From positions 263,734 through 327,733 of the forward strand of contig LSRX01000132.1 of the NCBI GenBank assembly GCA_001939145.1: a stretch of 64,000 bases of DNA, in the 5' to 3' direction. This document shows positions 56,394-64,000 of the stretch, one piece after another. The DNA comes from Symbiodinium microadriaticum. Lineage: Eukaryota; Sar; Dinophyceae; Suessiales; Symbiodiniaceae. Made by a program: the position numbers and the translations under genes. Each line of letters begins with the position of its first letter. Positions within the stretch are counted from its first letter, which is position 1. The notes under the pieces are model-generated. The model had not been told where the DNA came from. It saw only the letters and a list, made by a program, of their open reading frames with translations, and searched no databases.

Positions 56394-57537
56394 AACAATT
56401 CCGCAAGCAAGATAGTACAGTCAGTAGAAAAAAGTAGCAGCGCGATCGCGAGTTCTACAGCAGAACAAAGCGCAGCAAATAACAACATAGTTTAAGACCC
56501 TCGTCGAAGAGCCACATGGAACCGACTCTAATCATTGACTGCGCCGCATGCCTAGAGCCGATGACTTGAGTCACAAGGCCGGAAGTCCCTGAACATTGAA
56601 GCGAACTGGCTGAACCAGAGGTGTCTGGTTTCGGACTTCTACTGTAGGAGTTCAGGTCTTGCCCAGATGCGTGGTTGGACCAGCCCCTGGCAGCCCTTTC
56701 ATGGCTCGAAGATGCAGCTACAAGGCCGAAGCCCGAAACCGTAAGTCAACCTCTTCAGCACAGCTACACCGAGAGCCTTCGATTCTGCCCAGAGCCCCGT
56801 ATCGCGCTGAAGAGACTCGAGGCACATGAGGTTTCTGACCGCTGCCAAGCCTCGACTCCCTTTGCGACTTCATGTCCTCCGTCGTGGGGGAGACACTATA
56901 ACGACTCTCTATAAGAACGTTGCCTGAGTCTGCAGAGCTGAATAAATATGCTTCTGCAGAGCTTGACCCCGGTTTCACACCATGAAAGCACCAAGATGCA
57001 CGAAGCCCGCTGACTTGTAAACACTGAACAACACAAGGTGTAGAAGTTAAACCATGTGATATGCTGTAACTGTCACCTGCAGGCCTCTTCCTCAGCTCCT
57101 GGATGCGAACATCCAGGCCCCAAGCCAAGCGCGGCAGTGCCAAATAAACATGAGGACCTAGAAAGGCTGCCGATATATTAACACAAGAGCTTTATCGCAT
57201 CCAAAAACAGATATGAACAACTAGAACTTCAGTGAGTAAGACCGGACAGCACCGATCAATATTCATATCTTCCTACTTCGAGTGTTCCAGGCATCAGATA
57301 CATGTGGCAGGCATCACATACATGTGGCATAGAGACGACAGCATCAGCAGAAGTACCAGCAGTGCCCGTGTGACTATTCACGACGATTGACGACATCCGT
57401 CGTTAACGATATGCAGCAGTGGCATCGGCAGCCGCAGGGACCGCAAACAGCAAGCAATTCAAAATCCAACGAACCAACTACGTCTTCAGATCTGGGTCCC
57501 TGTATCCGAAGCTCAAAATGCTGACCCCGCCTTCAAC

Positions 57538-57625
57538 TTAAACATTGTAGACGTGTTCACAGCAGGAGTCCTCCTGCTTCACTTCACGCTTGATCTCAGC
57601 CTTGACCTTCCAAGTAAGGTAGCCG
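57538..57625 (-). CDS. Module B, unit 5
   Basis: Reads YLTWKVKAEIKREVKQED then SCCEHVYNV and TAA, the same as unit 4. Both differ from units 1-3. Confidence 0.35.
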
Positions 57626-58685
57626 GTAGCACTTGGAAATGACAACTGTATATGTAGCTGCTCATCTTCTCTCTCCCCAGACAGCACGAGCAGATGCATT
57701 CATATTGACTCCCGCTACTGCATTGCCTTGGGTGGGCGACACTGCTCTCAAAGCCTAACGACCTCGATAGCATGGACAAGGCTATCCCAAAATTGACGTA
57801 CGACTCCTCGCGGTACAAACTACTGCGCCGTACCAGTTATGCGCTGAGCATGTACGCGCTCTGCATTCCGTACCCATCCTGCAGATTCGGCTCTCTCACC
57901 ACATACACACAAGTACATGCATGTATGCGTGCACATGTAGCCATCGCGTCTAGCATGCAGGGATCTAAGTCTTAGGGGTCCGATATGGTCTTGTATTTTG
58001 GTACTTACAACTCTGCACATTGGTTCCGCAGCATCTTTCCAGGTAGCCTTCGTGCGCATTCTTCGACGAGAGCTGACGACCTCCATGACAGGATAGGCTT
58101 TGGGGTCGGGGTTAAGGGTTTAAAGATGTTTAAAGAGGAGTATTGGCCCTAAGACCTTAGGAAGTCAAGCCTGACAAACCGTCCACTGACAATCACCCTC
58201 GAACCGAATCCTCTACTGGACCTGCCCGCCCGTGTAAAGATCCCTCTATAAGCCTTCCGATTGAAAAAGCACTTTGTGGCTAAGTCCCCAAGTCTACGGA
58301 CCAAAGGGGCAACAACCTAGAACTGAGCATGTACAATGGTACTGTTCCGGGGCAGACTCGTTCCAAGGCCATGCAACCATCCCTCAACTGAAAAAGGATG
58401 CAGAGGTGGACTGTTCAGGAACATCGAGGCCTGCAGATGAGCTAGCCCCAACCGGGGTAAGGGTTTCAGGTTTAAGGGTCTAGAGTACAGTATTACTATA
58501 TGTTCCTTGCCTTTCGTGTGTAAATAGTAGCTAATGTAGTAATATGCTTCTTGTTGCGAGGTAAACATGTCTGAAACACTTGTCGGATGGGGGTGCGCTG
58601 GGTATGTTATTGTGTTCATCCCGGCAATACCTCCGATCTTCATGGTTAAACCATCCTTTTCAGATTGAATATGTTCTCATCCCCC

Positions 58686-58820
58686 AGGGATACTTCAGTG
58701 CTAAAAGCACATTCCCCCGTGTCTTCCGCCGCCTCGTGGATCTCTTCCTTCACTTCCATATCTGCATCTTTCGAAACCTCCTCCTTCACCCGTTTCATAT
58801 CCTTCAAGCGCGCTGAGCCG
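58686..58820 (-). CDS. Module D, unit 5
   Basis: Reads SARLKDMKRVKEEVSKDADM then EVKEEIHEAAEDTGE. It shares the one-residue-shorter KRVKEE/KQVKEE form with unit 3. Confidence 0.4.
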
Positions 58821-59369
58821 ACATCTGCTGGTCTAAGCTGGTACTAGCCAAATCTGGATGTGACTCAGACTCTGTAGGGTCTCGAAACTTACGGACGTCA
58901 CAGAAACCCGTTCGGAACCGAAACAACTGGGTCGCACCCTTTCACTAACCAGCAGGAGCAGCTTGACACCTGAGTACCATGACCTGAACCCTGGACCCTA
59001 CAAATCCTCAGCCCTAAAACCCTGAAGCCTAAGCCCTGGTGCTCACGTCCTTAGTAATCCTTTACCTGAAACCTGCTGGGTCGGCCGTGCTGGGGATTGT
59101 TTCGCAAGCTTCAGCTAGAAAGCTCTGAGAAAGTAAACCCTGTCAGGATTTCGGTTTTGGGGGCTGAGGAAACCTGGATCTTGAATTTAATCCGCCGGAC
59201 AGATAAAACGCTGAGAGCCCAAAATAAAGGTGATTGTGCATCATTCTTCAATGGTATTGTGAAATGAACGACTAGGGTCAGTACCTGACAGCAACATCTC
59301 TCCAGAAATGGTACTCCCTTCAACCCCGAAGCGCCCTGTCTCACAACTGAAGGAGAAGCAAACAGAATC

Positions 59370-59505
59370 CCATCAGGCTTCCGTGTCGTCTCCTCCTTGA
59401 CTTTGGGCGACTCGTGCTTGATCTCCGTCTTCACTTTCTTCTGAGCAACCTTCGAAGCCTCCTCCTTCACTTCTCTCTTCAGATCCTTCAGGCACGCTGT
59501 GCTAG
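59370..59505 (-). CDS. Module E, unit 5: 15-bp in-frame deletion
   Basis: Reads LKDLKREVKEEASKVAQKKV, then KTEIKHESPKVKEETTRK. Compared with the other units, five residues of KDIKVEV are missing and the frame is kept, leaving LKRE, VKEE, VKTE, IKHE and VKEE. Confidence 0.45.
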
Positions 59506-59991
59506 TCAAGCGGCTTCAGTGTCGGTGCCGGGTTGCGAAAGCCCGAGCCTCAAACCACCGGTCAAAGTCTTGTAGGTTTCTGTGTCTCTGAGTCCCTAAG
59601 CCTGGAAACGTCAACTTCGCACTGAAGACCCACAGAATAGCAAAAGCCCAAACCCTAAACCCCCGAACCCTAAACCCTCAACTCTAAGCTACGTCAGCGC
59701 TACAACTGCCGTCAAAGCGCGAGCCGAAGCTGCAACTACCACGCCGTTTGGCACTTCTTTGAAACACTCAGCGTCGACCGGTGTTTAGGAAGTTTAGTTT
59801 GGGGTTTAGGGTTTAGGGTTCGTTTCGGATCATCAGCAGCCAAACATGGTTGACGGACCCGACACCTGCAACCCACACCCGCTACCAGGTCTGACAGTCG
59901 TTACTCGTTACAACTGGCTGCTTCTGGCCAAAACATGGTTTTCACAGGCGGGAGCAACGGAAGTTATCCCCAAACCCTTTTCCTATAGTCT

Positions 59992-60083
59992 CCATCGCAG
60001 TTCCTTTTTGGGTTAGCTTATAGGATCCTTAATTATAGAATTGGTTAAGCCAAAAAAATAGGGACTGCAATGGAGACTATAGG
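59992..60083. mobile_element. MITE-like palindrome, family 2, unit 5
   Basis: Opens cctatagtctccatcgcagt and closes gactgcaatggagactatagg with a ggatccttaat core. Arms are about 28 bp. Confidence 0.75.
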
Positions 60084-60115
60084 TAAACCCTGAATCCCGA
60101 AATCCTTAAGTAAAT

Positions 60116-60204
60116 CCAATACGCCTTAATTAAGGAATATACCTTAAATCCGAATATTAAGGCCCCTATAATTTAAGGTGTATTCCTTATTTAAGGGGTA
60201 TTGG
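60116..60204. mobile_element. MITE-like palindrome, family 3
   Basis: Opens ccaatacgccttaattaagg and closes ccttatttaaggggtattgg, A/T-rich. It lies only about 30 bp from the preceding MITE and just 3' of module F on the minus strand. Confidence 0.7.
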
Positions 60205-60341
60205 GCTCTCTGGGCTTTTCCCTGCAGGGCTTGGCACCCCTTCGGGTCCTTCAGCTCCAGCTTGGTCTCGGCTGCCCTGCCCGTGTTGCTTTCTGACTCC
60301 TGCCACGACCAAAACCGTCCCAGTACGGTTTTGAGAATCAA
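60205..60341 (-). CDS. Module F, unit 5
   Basis: Reads WSWQESESNTGRAAETKLEL then KDPKGCQALQGKAQ. The C-terminal part diverges from units 3 and 4 and would run into the family 3 MITE, so the end is probably altered. Confidence 0.35.
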
Positions 60342-61194
60342 GTTTTGATAGCGCTAGGTGGAGCTGGCGCTTTTGGGCTCCGCTTTGCGAATTTTGGGGC
60401 TTGCACAGCAGCATCAAGTGAAAAGCGCTTGTGGCGGATGATTGCGCGAAACCACAACTAAAACCCTAAACCCTAAACCCGCCTAAACCCTAAAACCCTT
60501 AACCCTAAACCCTAATCATGCATCTGCCTCCACCTCTTCCTTGACTTCATGCTTCACCTCCAGGCATCGGGTGTTTTGGGCTTAAGGGTTTGGGGTTCAG
60601 GGCTGAGGGCTTAGGCTTCAGGATTTAGGCCCATTTAGGCCATCAGAGCGTAGATGCTCGGAGAATAAGTTGCAAAGTCGCACAAAGACACCTGAATGGA
60701 TTTTGTTTAATTGCCTGATGACTTCGAGCACTTTCTACAGACAGCAGCAGTTCACAATGCCAACTTCGAGGCATTTACTACGGCCCCCCCCGTTCCAGAC
60801 CTGCCAGAAGCCGGACTAAAACCCCCAAGCCTCGAGCTCCCCTAGGACGTCTTACACATCCGAAAGAGTAGAACTATATTGTCATTATGGATTCATGGAA
60901 CTAGGTCTCAAAAAGCCATCCGTACTTTGGTTCGGGGGGACCTAACTCCATAGTATAGTAGTATATACGGACTACGGACCCTCTTGGATTTGGGCTCTAC
61001 CTACGCATGTCAGCTTGTCTGCCTCACGGCAGAGCAGGGATCTGTCCTGTGGCAATGAAGAACCGCACAAATGTCGATGTCAAAAGCTGAACGTTGCCGT
61101 GCTGAATCCCCCTAATAAACCCTAAACCCCGATGCCTGCGTCTTCTTCCTCACTTCTTGCTTTACTTGCCGAAGTCTGCCGGGCTCCTGCGGTG

Positions 61195-61213
61195 TGTGTG
61201 TGTGTGTGTGTGT

Positions 61214-61274
<61 letters not shown>

Positions 61275-61275
61275 N
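61195..61275. repeat. (TG)n microsatellite ending in N
   Basis: About 40 TG units with two GGG interruptions. The N at 61275 marks an uncertain join. Confidence 0.95.
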
Positions 61276-61375
61276 GGGTCAGTTCAAGATGGAAGTGTAG
61301 GGTTCAGGGTTTAGGGCTTAGGGGTGAAAGATACCATGCCATGAAGTGGTCTGCGAGCTTCCAATACAACAATTA

Positions 61376-61456
61376 CCTACAGTCTCTGTTGCAGTTCCTC
61401 TTGGGGATTACCTTTTAGGACCCACCAAAAACAGGAGCTACAATGAAGGCTATAGG
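61376..61456. mobile_element. MITE-like palindrome, family 2, diverged
   Basis: Opens cctacagtctctgttgcagt and closes aggctatagg. About 81 bp and more decayed than the copy at 59992. Confidence 0.6.
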
Positions 61457-61948
61457 TAAAGCCCTTCACAACAGCGAAACTGAACCTGAACCTGCAGGTG
61501 CGATAAGAGTACTTTCATGGTGATTATTTTACGGGTTCGACAAGGGTGCTAGAAGGGTACCATAAGGTTACTTCAAGGGGGTTTGAGGCTTCACTGGGCA
61601 CCTTGTCCGGCCACAGATGCCCAATCGTCAACCCACCAACTGTCCACCTTCTCAACCCCGAGCCCTAAACCCCTTGCTCCTGGCTTTCAGCAGGATAGTC
61701 GCTTCTGCTTTCCTGACGATGAAGCTTGAGTGTGAGCCATTCGATTTGTAAACTTGGTTTGGGGAAGAGTGTTAGAACGTCCAAACCCTCAGGCCCCAAA
61801 GCCTCAACACCTGACCCATGGCTGCCAAAGCCACAGGGAGACTCCTAAACTCAATCTGGATCCCAAAACCCCCATGAACTCTAGACTCATCCGCGAAATC
61901 CTGAAAATCCTGAGCAAAAGCTCCAACAACCTCCCAGTCTCGGGGCTA

Positions 61949-62043
61949 TTAGGGTTTAGGGGTTTAGGGTTTGGGGTTTAGGGGTTTAGGGTTGAGGGTT
62001 TAGGGTTTAGGGTTGAAGGTTTAGGGTGTACGGTTTAGGGTAA
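61949..62043 (+). repeat. Interstitial telomere-like tract
   Basis: TTTAGGG units mixed with TTGAGGG and TTGGGG variants. Confidence 0.8.
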
Positions 62044-62180
62044 GTTTATTGTTTTAAGCTCCAGCATGAAGACTCTTCAAAACCTAGCCGCAGGCCTGCG
62101 CTTGCTATCCTCTACACAATCAGCACATGACCCTTAGGGGTTTTGGGGTTTAGTGTGCTTGGGGTTTTTGGGTTTAGGTT

Positions 62181-62285
62181 GGATACTGCCCCCCCACTCA
62201 GTAGTTGAGTAATATTCATAATATAGATATAGAGGGCCCTAATAGTAGCCCTATTGTAGACTGTTACTGTATGGGGGCAGTACCC
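62181..62285. mobile_element. MITE-like palindrome, family 7 (GGTACTGCCCCC ends)
   Basis: Opens ggatactgccccccc and closes gggggcagtaccc with an A/T-rich core. I find only one copy in the window. Confidence 0.55.
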
Positions 62286-62299
62286 AAGGTTTAGGGTTT

Positions 62300-62385
62300 A
62301 GGGCTCTTGGCGCCTTCGACAACTGCGGTGGACGCGGCTTGCGCTGCTTGGCAATCTTCACCGACAGCACGGCCACCTCAGCGCC
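62300..62385 (-). CDS. Module G, unit 5
   Basis: Reads VAVLSVKIAKQRKPRPPQLS then KAPRALNPKP. The frame runs on into a telomere-like repeat where the other units stop. Confidence 0.35.
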
Positions 62386-63183
62386 GGAAGCTTAGGACAC
62401 GGTGCTCTCGGTGTGCCTGGTAGGGTCTAGGGGTTTAGGGGTTTAGGCGTTAGGGGTTTAAGGTTTAAGTTTTAGGGTTTAGGGCTTAGGATTTACTGTT
62501 TTCAGAAAAAACGGATCTGCTCTTCAGAGCGGGACCAAACATCATAAGTCACCAAAATTCCTATTGAGCCCTATCTATAGACACTCAGCAAAAACCCAAA
62601 GATAAGCCCCAGTTCATGAGCCTACGTACCGACAACCGCAGACACTGAAACTCGGAACTCTAACTGCAAAATTTCGGGTTAAGAGTTGAGGGGCTGGGAG
62701 GTAGTAGTAGGGGCTTTAGGGTTTTGGGGCGGATTTTGTGGAGATGGCTGTGGTTCTTGTTGTGGGGCTAGACTGCAGGTTGTAGGGCTGATCTTGTGGA
62801 TGGGCACTTCCTGACTATGTGCTGCGAGTTGCGACCTCTGTTCTAACAGGTTAGTCCTGTGGGTTAGGATTTAGGAATTTAAGGAAGTTAGGGCCTGGGA
62901 TTGCGACAGGTTTTGGGCCCAAAAGTACCCCACCCTTTTCGTTTACGAGCTCCACGTTCCTTCCTATTCATTTACACAACACCAAGCTACAATCCAGCAA
63001 TGCATTCCGTGCCGCCGGATCCTGAAACTGCGAAGCCCTTGAGAAGAACCCTGAGACAATAGAAAGAGGATCCGAAGTCGGGAAAGGAAGAGTACTGGGA
63101 GCCGTTTAGGGTTTAGGGTTTAGGGACCATGTTCAATTAAAAGCCCTTAACACCCAATCCCTACACCCGATAAGACCTAAACC

Positions 63184-63272
63184 ATGTTCAGGAAAGTCGC
63201 ATCCGCATCTGCGGCAGCCATGGTGCGATATCTTGCAGCAGTGGTGTCTTGAGCCGCTCTGCATGGGATTGA
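63184..63272 (-). CDS. Module H, unit 5: 6-bp in-frame insertion
   Basis: Reads AAQDTTAARYRTMAAADADA then TFLNM. A GATGCG duplication adds Ala-Asp without breaking the frame. Confidence 0.3.
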
Positions 63273-63375
63273 GGTTTAGGCTTTAGGGTTTATGGGTATG
63301 GTTGAAACTTCGGGATCAGGGTCCGGAGTTGCGTGCCAAGCCGCATCATGAATGTGAAGATGAAATACATAAATG

Positions 63376-63551
63376 GATAGTTCTCTAAAATAGGGTCCCT
63401 TTTTAGGGGTTCCTTAAAGGGATCTAGTCTATAAGGCTTTCTTTAAGGGTTTCCATAAGGATAACTACATGGGTAGTTCTCTAAATAGGGTCCCCTGTTT
63501 AATCCCCCACACAGTACGGCACCCTTATAAAAAGGACCCTAAAAGGGACCC
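63376..63551. mobile_element. Family 1 MITE-like element, long form
   Basis: Opens gatagttctctaaaataggg and closes aaaaaggaccctaaaaggga, with an internal gggtagttctctaaatagg as in the copies of units 1 and 2. Confidence 0.65.
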
Positions 63552-64000
63552 ACATGCACGTGGCCACACTACTTCCTGGCAATGCAAGGGCCTTTTGAAG
63601 GGCCAGACTCCCAAGGCTTACCCTACACATTGTTCCAGCTAATTAAGGCCTGCATAGGAGGCAGCGGGAACATGCATAGGTTACAGAGGAGGAACTGTAG
63701 CAAGCGTCATCCTCGAGAAGCGGACCCGAGGTGACGGCAGCTAGCAGAATAACCCTAAACCCTAAAACCCTAAACCCTAAACCCTAAACCTAAACCCTAG
63801 ACCCTAAACCCTATACCGTGATCGCTTATAGACGCTTCAGAAAGACTTTGCAACTCTAGATCCCCAACCATCGCTTGTTTTCGGGGGTTTGATGGAGCAT
63901 CGCTCGTCCACATAGCGGCGGAGAAGTTGCCTGGGAAAAAGACTCAAAGGCTCAAGGCTCTTTTTTCAGGTGCAGGGTCCTCAGGACCCAAACATAATGT
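63552..64000. other. No supported gene; telomere-like tract at 63751-63813
   Basis: Unique sequence with about eight CCCTAAA units. No open frame of interest. Confidence 0.5.

Larger units (their letters stand above)
54710..63365 (-). repeat. Tandem unit 5 of the AP2-like gene array
   Basis: The last and most diverged unit beyond the long exon. Its module set is complete (B, D, E, F, G, H). It carries unit-specific MITEs at 59992, 60116, 61376 and 62181, a (TG)n run at 61195 and more telomere-like sequence. 56394-57537, 57626-58685, 58821-59369 and 60420-62290 contain no gene beyond the listed pieces. A minus-strand piece near 61131-61190 (LRQVKQEVRKK) adds another VKQE site. Homology to the other units ends near 63365. 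Confidence 0.8.

Noticed and set aside
16842-63365. The repeated units as one large transposon
   Set aside because: No shared terminal repeats, target duplications or transposition enzyme. Head-to-tail order with varied lengths fits tandem segmental duplication.

Overview
The window looks like nuclear DNA of a dinoflagellate, or possibly another TTTAGGG-telomere alveolate. Reasons: degenerate and perfect TTTAGGG/CCCTAAA tracts occur across the window and are densest in the first 16 kb and last 2 kb. Coding density is very low. The one autonomous transposon is a LINE whose reverse transcriptase carries GTRPGD and ADD motifs. The only long genes are AP2-like factors. No bacterial operons, rRNA genes or confident tRNAs are visible. 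The species cannot be named from the sequence alone.

Layout. (1) 1-16.8 kb holds no gene I can support. It is a mosaic of telomere-like tracts, short palindromic MITE-like elements, a 55-bp minisatellite, a local 0.5-kb duplication and a 719-bp assembly gap. (2) 16.84-63.36 kb is a tandem array of five homologous units of about 6.5-9 kb. Each unit has one long GC-rich exon on the minus strand (17.1-18.5, 24.4-25.8, 31.0-32.3, 45.9-47.3 and 55.0-56.4 kb) that encodes a ~450-residue protein with three AP2-like modules. Behind it, on the same strand, lies a conserved series of short lysine/glutamate-rich or basic exon-like modules (called B, D, E, F, G and H here). Units 1 and 2 are nearly identical over long stretches and are the youngest pair. 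(3) Unit 3 is split by a 7,149-bp non-LTR retrotransposon (38036-45184) with an 11-bp target-site duplication. The intact pre-insertion site survives in unit 4 at 54049-54059. (4) 63.37-64.0 kb returns to MITE and telomere-like sequence.

How it may work together (inference). The five long exons share an almost invariant N-terminal region and domain scaffold. Their differences are concentrated in the predicted DNA-contact strands of the three AP2-like modules, and the similarity groupings of the paralogs change from module to module. This suggests a family of DNA-binding proteins diversified by point change plus cassette exchange. Upstream modules D and E repeat the SUMO-acceptor-like pattern [hydrophobic]-K-x-E many times. 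Length differences between units in modules E, G and H are multiples of three, which argues that these pieces are real exons. They may belong to the same multi-exon genes, but I cannot prove the splicing from sequence.

Limits. Exon borders, start codons and the joining of the small modules to the AP2 exons are not resolved. Domain names rest on visible motif patterns, not on a search. Single Ns and one exact 81-bp duplication around an N point to local assembly joins.
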